From: Pseudomonas khorasanensis
GTDB lineage: Bacteria; Pseudomonadota; Gammaproteobacteria; Pseudomonadales; Pseudomonadaceae
DNA length: 64,000 nucleotides
Assembly: GCF_014268505.2 (NCBI RefSeq)
Contig: NZ_JABWQP020000015.1
Span: 1-64,000, forward strand
Direction: 5' to 3'
This document shows, piece after piece, positions 34,754 to 43,383 of the stretch; position 1 is the first letter of the stretch, and each line of letters opens with the position of its first letter. Both the position numbers and the translations under genes were made by a program. Under the pieces are notes generated by a model. That model had not been told where the DNA came from, ran no database searches, and saw only the letters and a program-made list of their open reading frames with translations.

Positions 34754-35851
34754 ATGAATATGTTTGGCAGGACTCTGCTGACACTGTCCTTAATGGGCGC
34801 AATGGTCATGGGCGCCCAGGCCAACGACAAGGTGCTGCGCGTTTACAACTGGTCCGACTACATCGCACCGGACACCGTGAAAAAGTTTGAAGACGAAACC
34901 GGCATTCGCGTGACGTACGACGTTTTCGACAGCAACGAAACCCTTGAAGCCCGCTTGCTGGCGGGTAAATCCGGCTACGACATCGTGGTGCCGTCCAACA
35001 GTTTCCTGGCCAAACAGATCAAGGCCGGCGTCTACCAGCCGCTGGACAAATCAAAGCTGCCGAACTGGAAGAATCTCAACCCGGTACTGCTGAAAAACGC
35101 CGCCGCCAGTGATCCGGACAACGCCCATGCGTTCCCGTACCTGTGGGGTTCGATCGGCATCGGCTTCAACCCGGCCAAGGTCAGGGAAGTGCTCGGCGCC
35201 AACGCCCCGACCGATTCCTGGGATTTGCTGTTCAAGCCCGGGAACGCCGATAAACTCAAAGCCTGCGGCATCAGTTTCCTCGACTCACCGACCGAAATGC
35301 TTCCGGCCGCCCTGCACTATCTGGGCTACCCGGTGAACGACAAGGACAAGGCGCACATCGCCGAAGCCGAAGCCTTGTTCATGAAAATCCGCCCATACGT
35401 GGCGTATTTCCATTCATCGAAATACATCTCCGATCTGGCCAACGGCAACATCTGCGTGGCGGTCGGTTACTCCGGCGACGTGCTGCAGGCCAAGGCCCGC
35501 GCGGCGGAATCCGGCAACAACGTGGTGATCGACTACAGCATTCCCAAGGAAGGTGCCGGCAGTTTCTATGACATGGTCGCCATTCCGCGCGATGCAGCGA
35601 ACGTCGACAATGCTTACCTGTTCATGGACTTCCTGATGCGCCCGGACATCATCGCCGAGATCACCAACAGCAACGGCTACAGCAATGCCAACGCCGCCGC
35701 CACGCCACTGGTGGATGAGGCGATCCGCAACGACCCGGGGTCGTATCCGTCGCAAGCGGTAATGGCGACGTTGTATGCCGTGCCGGATCAGCCGATTGCG
35801 ACGCAGCGGATCATGACCCGCGGTTGGACCCGGGTGAAACTCGGTAAATGA
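34754..35851 (+). CDS. potF: Putrescine/polyamine-binding periplasmic protein (PotF/SpuD-like)
   Basis: 365 residues. Signal peptide to about residue 22 (MGAQA). Mature protein begins NDKVLRVYNWSDYIAPD, the PotD/PotF signature, with VTYDVFDSNETLEARL, IVVPSNSFLAKQI, and a C-terminal RGWTRVKLGK. It delivers polyamine to the permeases. ATG at 34754 has AAGAAGGGAG upstream. It is placed after the permeases rather than before them, an order also found in Pseudomonas spu clusters in variants; a REP doublet separates it from them. Confidence 0.92.
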   Translation: MNMFGRTLLTLSLMGAMVMGAQANDKVLRVYNWSDYIAPDTVKKFEDETGIRVTYDVFDSNETLEARLLAGKSGYDIVVPSNSFLAKQIKAGVYQPLDKSKLPNWKNLNPVLLKNAAASDPDNAHAFPYLWGSIGIGFNPAKVREVLGANAPTDSWDLLFKPGNADKLKACGISFLDSPTEMLPAALHYLGYPVNDKDKAHIAEAEALFMKIRPYVAYFHSSKYISDLANGNICVAVGYSGDVLQAKARAAESGNNVVIDYSIPKEGAGSFYDMVAIPRDAANVDNAYLFMDFLMRPDIIAEITNSNGYSNANAAATPLVDEAIRNDPGSYPSQAVMATLYAVPDQPIATQRIMTRGWTRVKLGK

Positions 35852-35861
35852 TCAGTACACC

Positions 35862-35893
35862 GATCGTTCCTGTGCTCCGCATGGGAACGATCG
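35862..35893. repeat. Inverted repeat, GATCGTTCC family (F)
   Basis: GATCGTTCC (35862-35870) / GGAACGATC (about 35884-35892) around TGTGCTCCGCAT. Same family as the larger structure at 49881-49995. Confidence 0.75.
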
Positions 35894-35990
35894 CAAGAAC
35901 CAAAGGTTTCCCGTTCACGCAGCGCCTTACCACCGCTGCACCCTCGCTCTGAACGGACTCACCTGGCTCCCTCGGCTCGGGTGACTTTGC

Positions 35991-36014
35991 AGGCGCCTTC
36001 GGGCGCCTTTTTTT
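35991..36014 (+). terminator. Rho-independent terminator after potF
   Basis: Stem AGGCGCC (35991-35997) / GGCGCCT (36002-36008) with a TTCG loop, followed by seven T. A classic strong terminator of the transporter operon. Confidence 0.92.
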
Positions 36015-36020
36015 GTCAGG

Positions 36021-36560
36021 TCAGATCAGTGACCAGTCCTGTAAAACCCTATAGCGACCCTTGTGCGATTCGAACAAGGCGAAGCGTTCGGCGCGCAGAG
36101 AAAACTCCGGCGGTGTGGCCACTTCTGGCTCCGGCGCGCGGTACTCCCGAGCGAGGGTCAAATGGGGACGAAACTCACGGCTTGCTTCTTCGAAGCCGAA
36201 CGGCAACATCGCCTGCTCCAGCGCGTAGACCAGGCGCAATAACGCCGGCGGTGCCTGCTCGGGTGCCAGTGACAAGACACCTGCACGATGCCAGACCTGC
36301 AATCGATCCAGCGAAACCCTCAACGCTTCGCCCGGCGTGCGCACACTGTTCGCTGCTTCGCAGACGCCATGGATCTGCGCCAGCGGCACCGCGCCGAGAA
36401 ACAGCAGGGTCAGATGGAAATTATCCGCCGGCACCGGTTTGCCGGTTCGCAACCCCAATTCCGAGCGCCATTGCGCAATCGCCTTGCGTTGCACCGGAGG
36501 GCAGTCCAGAGCGAAAAACAGCCGCTTCGACGGTTCATCCTTGCGCACCTGATCAATCAT
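36021..36560 (-). CDS. thpR: RNA 2',3'-cyclic phosphodiesterase
   Basis: 179 residues of the 2H phosphoesterase (LigT) family, with both HxT catalytic motifs: NFHLTLLFLG (H49) and RPHLTLAREY (H133). Cleaves 2',3'-cyclic phosphate ends of RNA in vitro; the cellular role is unclear. The protein starts with the FFALDCPP segment usual for ThpR. It is convergent with the potF terminator and appears to be a single-gene unit. Confidence 0.9.
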   Translation of the reverse strand: MIDQVRKDEPSKRLFFALDCPPVQRKAIAQWRSELGLRTGKPVPADNFHLTLLFLGAVPLAQIHGVCEAANSVRTPGEALRVSLDRLQVWHRAGVLSLAPEQAPPALLRLVYALEQAMLPFGFEEASREFRPHLTLAREYRAPEPEVATPPEFSLRAERFALFESHKGRYRVLQDWSLI

Positions 36561-36667
36561 CGCCCTGCCCCTTTTTCTGTCATGACCCAGCCGATTCTAC
36601 ACAGCCTGTTCTGACGACTTGCGACAGGAAGCTATAGTTCAAGGATTGCCAACAACCGGAGGCTGCC

Positions 36668-36862
36668 ATGCGCGAGATCCTCAGCAAAGAACCCTGGTGG
36701 GCCCGGCCACCACATCCCGGACAGGACGAAAGCGAACTGGAATGGGGCTGGCTGGTGCATTACAGCGAAGGCGAGCCGCGCTTCGAATTCGTGCGCGAGA
36801 GGCCCACCGACGAGCAGATTCGCAACCGCAAGGGTTGCCGCATCACCCCCTCGCCCGAGTGA
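36668..36862 (+). CDS. Small conserved acidic/Trp-rich hypothetical protein
   Basis: 64 residues starting MREILSKEPWWARPPHPGQD. Soluble, tryptophan-rich N-terminus and acidic middle (DESELEWGWLVHYSEGE), basic C-terminal portion (IRNRKGCR). No cysteine pair, signal peptide or domain. A good ribosome binding site (CCGGAGGC) lies 5-6 bases before the ATG, supporting expression. Not recognised. Confidence 0.6.
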   Translation: MREILSKEPWWARPPHPGQDESELEWGWLVHYSEGEPRFEFVRERPTDEQIRNRKGCRITPSPE

Positions 36863-36888
36863 ACACTCCTGCATTGCAAATGTGCCTG

Positions 36889-38031
36889 TCAGTGATGCTG
36901 CGTATCGCCCGCTGCGGTGTCGATGCTCACCACCACCGACATGCCCGGCCGCAGGCGTTCTTGCTCCTGCTGGTCGGGATCGATGGTGATGCGCACCGGC
37001 ACGCGCTGGGCGATCTTGACGAAGTTGCCGGTGGCGTTGTCGGCCTGCAGCAGCGCAAACTCCGAGCCGGTGCCCGGTGAAATATGCTGCACGTGGCCAG
37101 TGAATTTTCGGTGATTCAAGGCATCGACGGTAAAGCGCACCGGTTGCCCGACACGCACGTTGGCCATTTGGGTTTCCTTCATATTGGCGATCACCCATTT
37201 CTGATCCGGCACCAACGCCATCAGCTGCGCACCGGAGTTGACGTAGGCACCGAGGCGCACGCCGATCTGGCCAAGCTGGCCGTCGCGCGGGGCGACAATC
37301 CGCGTATTCGACAGGTCGATCCGCGCCAGTTGCACCGCCGCTTCAGCGCTGGCCACCGCCGCCTCCAGCGAGCCGCGATTGACGATCACCGTCTGCAGGT
37401 CCTGGCGGGCGATTTCCAGATTGGCCCTGGCCTGTGCCACCGCCGCCGTCGTCTGCGCGTCGGCGGCCAGGGTCACGTCGAATTCACGTTTGGAAACCGA
37501 ACCGTCACGCACCAACTCCTGATTTCGACGAAGGTCCGCTTCGCTCTTGCGCAACTGCGCCTGACTGTCGGCCAAGACTGCCTGACGCAATTTTATTGTC
37601 GCCTCGGCGCTGTTGCGTTGCTGCACAACGTTGGCCAGCGCACCCTTTTGCACAGCCAGTTGCGCCAGTGCCTGATCGAGGCGTTGCTGGTAAATGCGGT
37701 CGTCCAGGCGCACCAGCAAATCCCCGGCCTTGACGTACTGAAAGTCCTGCACCGGCACCTCAAATACATAGCCGCTCAGTTGCGGCCCGATGATCGTCAC
37801 CTGCCCGCGGACCAAGGCGTTTTCGGTGGTTTCGACGGCGCTGCTGAACGGCGGCAGTTGCCAGGCGTACAACACGACCAATACCCCGACGATGGCAATC
37901 GCCGCGAACCCCAGTGAAGAAATAATCCGCACCCGCAATGAACGCGGCTCTGTGTTGGGTGCTGACGGCGGCGCTTCACCTTCGGGCGTGGCGGCAATGG
38001 CATTGGTGGTCGTGGTGGTCGGTTCGGTCAT
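36889..38031 (-). CDS. HlyD/EmrA-type membrane fusion protein
   Basis: 380 residues starting MTEPTTTTTNAIAATPE. It has a low-complexity cytoplasmic tail, one membrane segment (about 40-62), a biotinyl/lipoyl-like hairpin domain (VRGQVTIIGPQLSGYVFEVPV), a long coiled-coil region (100-210) and a beta-barrel part (NTRIVAPRDGQLGQIGVRLGAYV). Forms the periplasmic adapter of a tripartite efflux pump. Its start overlaps the stop of the MFS gene by ATGA (38028-38031), so they are coupled. No outer-membrane channel gene is adjacent. Confidence 0.9.
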   Translation of the reverse strand: MTEPTTTTTNAIAATPEGEAPPSAPNTEPRSLRVRIISSLGFAAIAIVGVLVVLYAWQLPPFSSAVETTENALVRGQVTIIGPQLSGYVFEVPVQDFQYVKAGDLLVRLDDRIYQQRLDQALAQLAVQKGALANVVQQRNSAEATIKLRQAVLADSQAQLRKSEADLRRNQELVRDGSVSKREFDVTLAADAQTTAAVAQARANLEIARQDLQTVIVNRGSLEAAVASAEAAVQLARIDLSNTRIVAPRDGQLGQIGVRLGAYVNSGAQLMALVPDQKWVIANMKETQMANVRVGQPVRFTVDALNHRKFTGHVQHISPGTGSEFALLQADNATGNFVKIAQRVPVRITIDPDQQEQERLRPGMSVVVSIDTAAGDTQHH

Positions 38032-39683
38032 GAAGAAGTAGCGCCGCTGGAAGGTCCGGTGGGTGTCGGTTCGACGGTTTTGGTGGTGCTCATCAGCCAC
38101 AGTGCCCGGATCGAAATCCAGATCATGGTCAGCACTGCAATCACCGCGATCAGCATGAAGACATCGTTATAGGCCAACACGTTCGCTTCACGCGTCGCGG
38201 CATTGGCCAGGCTGCGAATACCCGCCAGGTTACGCAGGCTCGGGTCGGCGAGCAGCGAACCGAAGGCCGAGCCGCCGCTTTGCACCCGTGCGGCCACTAA
38301 TGGATCGGACATCACCAGATGGTCGACGATGTGGCTGGAATGAAACTTCTCGCGCACGATCTGGAACGTGCCCAGCAGTGCTGCGCCCAGCAGACCACCG
38401 AGGTTATTGCAGATCCCGAACAGGACGGAGAAGCTGATCAGATTACGCGGATTGGTCAGTACGTTACGCGTGCCCAGAACCATGGTCGGGCCAAGGAAAA
38501 ACGTACTGCCGAACGCCAGCAGGAACTGGCTGAAATAAAGGTTTTCGGGGCGGGTCAGGTTGTTGGAAAAACTGTCCATCACCGAGCCCGTGGCCATCAG
38601 CGCCAACGAGATGATCAGCGGCATCAGCAGATGCTTGGGGTTGATGGTCAGGGCGCTGATCAGCAACCCGGCGACGCTGCCCAGCAACATGACCACATAC
38701 AGGCTGTGCAATTGCTGACTGCTCATGTTGAGGTTCTGCATGAAGCCGACCGCGCCGGTGGATTGCTCGGAGGTGACCATGCGAATCAGCACCACCGCCA
38801 ACGCCAGCCGCACCATCGCCCCGCTGCCGAGCCAACGGGTCATCAGCATCGGGTTGCTGCGGTTATGTTCGATGGCCAGCCCCATGATGATCAACGCAAT
38901 CGAGCACGCCAGTGCAATGCCGATCCAGTCGGCTTCCAGCCACCAGTCGATGCGTCCCAGCGACAGCACTGCGCACAATAATGCGACGCCTGTGGCGAGG
39001 ATTGCGAAGGTCAGAAAGTCGAGTTTTTCAAAGGTCTTGAAGCGATCACCGGGCGGTAGCTTGAGCAGCAACACGCAACCGAGCGAGAGCAACGCCATGC
39101 CCAATTCGAACAGGTACAGTCCGCGCCATTCGGCGATCTGCAAAAGGTCTTCGGAAAACAGCCTCGCCAGCGGCAGCGCCAATTGGGACGTGCCGAGGCC
39201 GAGCACCAGCGCCTTCAGCCGCCACTTCGCCGGAAACGCCTGAACCATGTAATACAGCCCCAGCGAAGTCAGCGCCGCGCCGACCATGCCGTGCGCAGCA
39301 CGCACCGCCACCGCGGAATTCAAATCGTTGACGAACAAGTGGCCGAAGGTCACCAGCGCGTACAGCACGAGAAATACTTCGGTGAACGCGCGCAAACCGA
39401 ACTGCTGGCGAAACTTCACCAGCAGCAGGTTCATCGACACGTTGGTCATTACATAGGCCGCCGGCAGCCAGGCCATCTCCGCCGTGGTCGCGCCGAGCGA
39501 GCCTTGCAGATAAGGCAGATTGGCTACCACCAGCGAATTACCCAAACCACCCGTCACGGCGACCAGCACACCGACCGCCGCATACGCCAGGCGTTTTGGC
39601 GTGGAGTGCAACGGTGTCGAGGGGGAACCGGGCAGGCTTGGCTTTTCGTGAGGCTGCCAGTTGCGCGGGGCGTATTTATCCAT
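38028..39683 (-). CDS. MFS transporter, DHA2 (EmrB-like) family
   Basis: 551 residues, about 14 hydrophobic segments, DHA2-type. An N-terminal 30-residue hydrophilic stretch precedes the first helix. The MFS signature region (AEMAWLPAAYVMTNVSMNLLLVKFRQQFGLR) lies at about 68-98. With the HlyD-type protein it forms an EmrAB-like drug efflux pair. The stretch at about 410-430 (FQIVREKFHSSHIVDHLVM) is typical of the family's large loop. Substrates are unknown. Confidence 0.9.
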   Translation of the reverse strand: MDKYAPRNWQPHEKPSLPGSPSTPLHSTPKRLAYAAVGVLVAVTGGLGNSLVVANLPYLQGSLGATTAEMAWLPAAYVMTNVSMNLLLVKFRQQFGLRAFTEVFLVLYALVTFGHLFVNDLNSAVAVRAAHGMVGAALTSLGLYYMVQAFPAKWRLKALVLGLGTSQLALPLARLFSEDLLQIAEWRGLYLFELGMALLSLGCVLLLKLPPGDRFKTFEKLDFLTFAILATGVALLCAVLSLGRIDWWLEADWIGIALACSIALIIMGLAIEHNRSNPMLMTRWLGSGAMVRLALAVVLIRMVTSEQSTGAVGFMQNLNMSSQQLHSLYVVMLLGSVAGLLISALTINPKHLLMPLIISLALMATGSVMDSFSNNLTRPENLYFSQFLLAFGSTFFLGPTMVLGTRNVLTNPRNLISFSVLFGICNNLGGLLGAALLGTFQIVREKFHSSHIVDHLVMSDPLVAARVQSGGSAFGSLLADPSLRNLAGIRSLANAATREANVLAYNDVFMLIAVIAVLTMIWISIRALWLMSTTKTVEPTPTGPSSGATSS

Positions 39684-39763
39684 GGATCGGCCTGGTGCTG
39701 GGGGTGAGGGAAGTTTGCCGCAATTTCACTGGCAACACACGACTCGACGGACACCAAGGAACC

Positions 39764-39857
39764 CTGTGGGAGCGAGCCTGCTCGCGAAAGCGCTGTGTCA
39801 GTCGACAACTTCATTGGATGAAAGTCTGCATTCGCGAGCAGGCTCGCTCCCACAGGG
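39764..39857. repeat. REP doublet, family B
   Basis: TGTGGGAGCGAGCCTGCTCG at 39765 with an inverted partner ending at 39855. It lies in the divergent gap between the MFS and OprD genes. Confidence 0.85.
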
Positions 39858-39875
39858 GCCGGCGTCGCGCCGGGA

Positions 39876-39953
39876 GTCGTCGTATAACTTCCAGTTGACA
39901 TTCCCTGAAAATCTGGGAAATATCCGCATCCATGTTGTACGACGACGTATGAC
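39876..39953. promoter_or_regulatory. GTCGTATAAC-type inverted elements upstream of oprD-like gene
   Basis: GTCGTCGTATAAC (39876-39888) and the inverted near-match GTTGTACGACGAC (39934-39946), followed by GTATGAC. A related GTCATACGAC box is at 41510-41519, before the dehydrogenase gene. Possible operator of a shared GntR- or LacI-type regulator. Confidence 0.5.
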
Positions 39954-39954
39954 A

Positions 39955-39971
39955 AATAATAAAAACAACAA
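39955..39971 (+). promoter_or_regulatory. AAnAAnAA (Crc/Hfq-like) motifs before oprD-like gene
   Basis: AATAATAA (39955-39962) and AACAACAA (39964-39971), just upstream of the ribosome binding site CCAGGGAG. The AAnAAnAA pattern is the known Hfq/Crc target in pseudomonads. Confidence 0.55.
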
Positions 39972-39991
39972 TCGATCCAGGGAGCGTCACA

Positions 39992-41287
39992 GTGAGCACA
40001 CTCGACCGCAATTCCGTCCGCCCTTCCCGTTTTTCCGTCACTCGTCCACGCGTCGCCTTCAGCCTGATCGGCTACAGCAGCCTTGCCTTGGCTGTGCCGA
40101 TGAGCGCCGAGGCCGAAGGGTTCCTCGAGGACAGCAAAGCCACGCTGAACCTGCGCAATGCCTATTTCAACCGTAACTTCGTCAACCCGGCCAACCCGCA
40201 AGGCAAGGCTGAAGAGTGGACGCAGAACTTCATCCTCGACGCCAAATCCGGCTTCACCCAGGGCACGGTAGGTTTCGGTCTCGACATCCTGGGCATGTAC
40301 TCGCAGAAACTTGATGGCGGCAAAGGCACCGGCGGCACACAGCTGCTGCCGATTCACGACGACGGCCGGCCGGCAGACAACTTCGGTCGCCTCGGCGTAG
40401 CGTTGAAAGCGAAAGTTTCGAAAACTGAATTGAAGGTCGGCGAATGGATGCCGGTGCTGCCGATCCTGCGTTCCGATGATGGCCGTTCCCTGCCGCAGAC
40501 ATTCCGCGGCGGCCAGATCACCTCCACCGAGATCAACGGCCTGACCGTTTACGGCGGCCAGTTCCGCGGTAACAGCCCGCGCAACGACGCCAGCATGGAA
40601 GACATGTCGATGAACGGCCGGGGCGCGTTCACTTCCGATCGCTTCAACTTCGGCGGCGGCGAATACAGCTTCAACGAAAAACGCACCATGGTCGGCGTGT
40701 GGTACGCCGAACTCACTGATATCTATCAGCAGCAATATTTCAACCTCAGCCACAGCCAGCCCATGGGCGACTGGACGCTGGGTGCCAACCTCGGTTTCTT
40801 CACCGGCAAGGAGGATGGCAGCGCCCAGGCCGGCGATCTCGACAACAAAACCGCGTTCGCCCTGCTGTCAGCCAAATACGGCGGCAACACGTTCTACGTC
40901 GGCTTGCAGAAACTCACCGGCGACGATGCCTGGATGCGGGTCAACGGCACCAGCGGCGGCACGCTGGCCAACGATAGCTACAACGCCAGTTACGACAACG
41001 CCAAAGAGCGCTCCTGGCAGTTGCGTCACGACTATAATTTTGCCGCTCTCGGCGTGCCTGGCCTGACCCTGATGAACCGCTACATCAGTGGCGATAACGT
41101 GCACACCGCCACCACCAACGATGGCAAGGAATGGGGCCGCGAATCGGAACTGGCCTACACCGTACAGAGCGGGCCGCTGAAAAGCCTAAACGTGAAATGG
41201 CGCAACGCGACCATCCGCCGCGACTTCAGCACCAACGAGTTCGATGAGAACCGGATCTTTATCAGCTATCCGATTTCGTTGTTGTAA
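39992..41287 (+). CDS. OprD-family outer-membrane porin
   Basis: 431 residues, GTG start, signal region to about residue 42 (AEAEG). The mature part has alternating beta strands, the family segment GFLEDSKATLNLRNAYFNRNF near the N-terminus, and ends in an aromatic/hydrophobic strand (FISYPISLL). OprD-type porins admit small carboxylates, amino acids or sugar acids; the adjacent uronate genes suggest a sugar-acid role (inference). GGGAGCG lies upstream of the GTG. Confidence 0.9.
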   Translation: MSTLDRNSVRPSRFSVTRPRVAFSLIGYSSLALAVPMSAEAEGFLEDSKATLNLRNAYFNRNFVNPANPQGKAEEWTQNFILDAKSGFTQGTVGFGLDILGMYSQKLDGGKGTGGTQLLPIHDDGRPADNFGRLGVALKAKVSKTELKVGEWMPVLPILRSDDGRSLPQTFRGGQITSTEINGLTVYGGQFRGNSPRNDASMEDMSMNGRGAFTSDRFNFGGGEYSFNEKRTMVGVWYAELTDIYQQQYFNLSHSQPMGDWTLGANLGFFTGKEDGSAQAGDLDNKTAFALLSAKYGGNTFYVGLQKLTGDDAWMRVNGTSGGTLANDSYNASYDNAKERSWQLRHDYNFAALGVPGLTLMNRYISGDNVHTATTNDGKEWGRESELAYTVQSGPLKSLNVKWRNATIRRDFSTNEFDENRIFISYPISLL

Positions 41288-41307
41288 GGCGTTACCGAAT
41301 CACCACC

Positions 41308-41398
41308 CTGCGGGAGCGAGCCTGCTCGCGAAAGCGCCAGACCAGTTGATTGTTTGTAACTGGCACACCGCCTTCGCGAGCAGGCTCGCTCCCACAGG
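41308..41398. repeat. REP doublet, family B
   Basis: GCGGGAGCGAGCCTGCTCG from 41309 and an inverted partner ending at 41396, between oprD-like and udh genes. Confidence 0.85.
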
Positions 41399-41509
41399 GG
41401 ACTGCATTGCACGGCGGGTGTCGGGTGTTGAAAACCAACCCGCCCTTCCGTCATCTACACCCAAAGTCGCGTTGACAAGATCCAGAAACCCTAACGATAC
41501 TTCAGCGCA

Positions 41510-41543
41510 GTCATACGACAACCTACAACAAACCTAATAACAA
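41510..41543 (+). promoter_or_regulatory. GTCATACGAC box and AAnAAnAA motif before udh
   Basis: GTCATACGAC (41510-41519) matches the elements upstream of the oprD-like gene. AATAACAA (41536-41543) is a Crc/Hfq-type motif about 18 bases before the ATG. Confidence 0.5.
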
Positions 41544-41560
41544 CGTGTTCAGGGATTGCC

Positions 41561-42385
41561 ATGACGTCTACTTCTACCCCCCGCGCTCCATTCAATCGCC
41601 TTCTGCTAACCGGTGCTGCCGGCGGGCTGGGCAAAGTTCTGCGCGAACGCATGCGTCCTTACGCCAATGTCCTGCGCCTGTCCGACATCGCCGCCCTTGA
41701 ACCGGCCCGCGATGAACACGAAGAGATCGTCGTCTGCGATCTGGCCGACAAGCAAGCCGTGCATCAACTGGTCGATGGCGTCGATGCGATCCTGCATTTC
41801 GGCGGCGTTTCGGTTGAGCGGCCGTTCGAAGAGATCCTCGGCGCCAACATCAGCGGCGTTTTCCACATCTACGAAGCAGCGCGGCGACATGGCGTGAAGC
41901 GCGTGATTTTTGCCAGCTCCAACCACGTCATTGGTTTCTATAAACAGGACGAAAAACTCGACGCCACCTCCGCGCGCCGTCCCGACGGTTACTACGGCTT
42001 GTCCAAGTCCTACGGCGAAGACATGGCCAGTTTCTACTTCGACCGCTATGGCATCGAAACCGTCAGCATCCGCATCGGCTCCTCGTTCCCCGAGCCGCAG
42101 AACCGCCGGATGATGCACACCTGGCTGAGCTTCGACGACCTCACGCAGCTGATCGAACGCTCGCTGTACACGCCGAACGTCGGTCACACCGTGGTCTACG
42201 GCATGTCCGATAACAAGGATGTCTGGTGGGACAACCGCTACGCCAGCCACCTCGGCTTTGAAGCGAAGGACAGCTCGGAAGTGTTCCGCGACAAAGTCGA
42301 AGCGCAGCCGATGCCGGCCGCCGATGACCCGGCTCGGATCTATCAAGGCGGCGCCTTCGTGGCTGCAGGCCCGTTCGGCGACTGA
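41561..42385 (+). CDS. udh: NAD-dependent uronate dehydrogenase
   Basis: 274 residues, short-chain dehydrogenase-like/extended fold. NAD motif LLLTGAAGGLGKVL (T17-G24), DLAD in the second strand, catalytic Y145-x3-K149 (YGLSK), and an IRIGSSFPEPQNRRMM segment typical of Udh. It oxidises galacturonate or glucuronate to the aldaro-lactone. The SMP-30 lactonase gene follows, matching the next step. Length matches known Udh proteins (about 265-275). Confidence 0.88.
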   Translation: MTSTSTPRAPFNRLLLTGAAGGLGKVLRERMRPYANVLRLSDIAALEPARDEHEEIVVCDLADKQAVHQLVDGVDAILHFGGVSVERPFEEILGANISGVFHIYEAARRHGVKRVIFASSNHVIGFYKQDEKLDATSARRPDGYYGLSKSYGEDMASFYFDRYGIETVSIRIGSSFPEPQNRRMMHTWLSFDDLTQLIERSLYTPNVGHTVVYGMSDNKDVWWDNRYASHLGFEAKDSSEVFRDKVEAQPMPAADDPARIYQGGAFVAAGPFGD

Positions 42386-42406
42386 GCGTTCCACTTGATC
42401 CCCTCC

Positions 42407-42422
42407 AACAAGAACCAAGGGA
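42407..42422 (+). promoter_or_regulatory. AAnAAnAA motif and ribosome binding site before the lactonase gene
   Basis: AACAAGAA (42407-42414) directly precedes AAGGGA (42417-42422). The ribosome binding site is 6 bases from the ATG at 42429 but touches the ATG at 42423, so the 42429 start is favoured. Confidence 0.6.
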
Positions 42423-42428
42423 ATGAGT

Positions 42429-43322
42429 ATGCAAGCCGAATTGATCGTCGACGCCCGCAACGCAGTGGGTGAAAGCCCGGTCTGGGTGCCTGAGGAAAAC
42501 GCGCTGTATTGGGTCGATATCCCCAACGGCGGACTGCAACGCTGGAGCGCCGACACCGGTCACGTCGCGTCGTGGAAAGCCCCGCAAATGCTCGCGTGCA
42601 TCGCTCGCCACAGCGCGGGTGGGTGGGTCGCCGGCATGGAAACCGGTTTCTTCTGTTTGCACCCGCACAGCGACGGCAGCCTCGACAGCGAATTGCTCGC
42701 CACCGTGGAGCACAGCCGCGCCGACATGCGCCTCAACGATGGTCGTTGCGACCGTCAGGGTCGTTTCTGGGCGGGGAGCATGGTCCTCAACATGGGCCTG
42801 AACGCGCCCGAAGGCCGGCTTTATCGCTACGGCGCCGGGCAGTCCGGTGTGATCGAGGCGCAACTCGACGGGTTCATCGTGCCCAACGGCCTGGGCTTCA
42901 GCCCGGACGGAAAAACCATGTACCTGTCAGATTCGCACCCCGACGTGCAACTGATCTGGGCGTTCGATTACGACACCGAGACCGGCACGCCGTCGAACCG
43001 CCGCGTCTTCGTCGACATGAATCACTTTCCTGGCCGTCCCGACGGCGCCGCCGTGGATGCGCAAGGCTGCTACTGGATCTGCGCCAACGACGCCGGACTG
43101 ATTCACCGCTTTGCCCCGGACGGCCGCCTCGATTTCTCGCTCGAAGTACCGGTGAAGAAACCGACGATGTGCGCCTTCGGCGGCAGCAACATGGACACCC
43201 TGTTTGTCGCCTCGATTCGTCCCGGCGACGACCACGATCCGCAATCCCTGGCCGGCGGCGTGTTCGCCCTGAAGCCCGGCGTCAAAGGCCTTGCGGAGCC
43301 AACGTTCAACGATTTGCCTTAA
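42429..43322 (+). CDS. uxuL: SMP-30/gluconolactonase-family aldarolactonase (UxuL-like)
   Basis: 297 residues, beta-propeller SMP-30 family: metal-ligand Glu in NAVGESPVW, WVDIPNGGLQRW, MRLNDGRCDRQGRFWAGSM, PNGLGFSPDGKTMYLSDS and PDGAAVDAQGCYWI. It would hydrolyse the lactone made by Udh to an aldarate. The UxuL name is by analogy with described uronate lactonases in Pseudomonas; assignment to a specific lactone is not proved. The start at 42429 is chosen by spacing to AAGGGA. Confidence 0.8.
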   Translation: MQAELIVDARNAVGESPVWVPEENALYWVDIPNGGLQRWSADTGHVASWKAPQMLACIARHSAGGWVAGMETGFFCLHPHSDGSLDSELLATVEHSRADMRLNDGRCDRQGRFWAGSMVLNMGLNAPEGRLYRYGAGQSGVIEAQLDGFIVPNGLGFSPDGKTMYLSDSHPDVQLIWAFDYDTETGTPSNRRVFVDMNHFPGRPDGAAVDAQGCYWICANDAGLIHRFAPDGRLDFSLEVPVKKPTMCAFGGSNMDTLFVASIRPGDDHDPQSLAGGVFALKPGVKGLAEPTFNDLP

Positions 43323-43357
43323 GACCCTCTGCTGCACCGCTGCGCCTTGAACACAAA

Positions 43358-43365
43358 AATAACAA
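43358..43365 (+). promoter_or_regulatory. AAnAAnAA motif before the TRAP binding-protein gene
   Basis: AATAACAA (43358-43365), followed by GGAG in the ribosome binding region, about 18 bases before the ATG. Confidence 0.55.
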
Positions 43366-43383
43366 GACTGGAGACTCACCCCC

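Noticed and set aside
33375..34802. 475-codon minus-strand frame across potH and potI
   Set aside because: Antisense to two clear permease genes; the translated product is Arg/His/Gln-rich without domain pattern.
30593..35851. Possible frameshift because potF is separated from the other transporter genes
   Set aside because: All four frames are full length; the separation is just a REP doublet.
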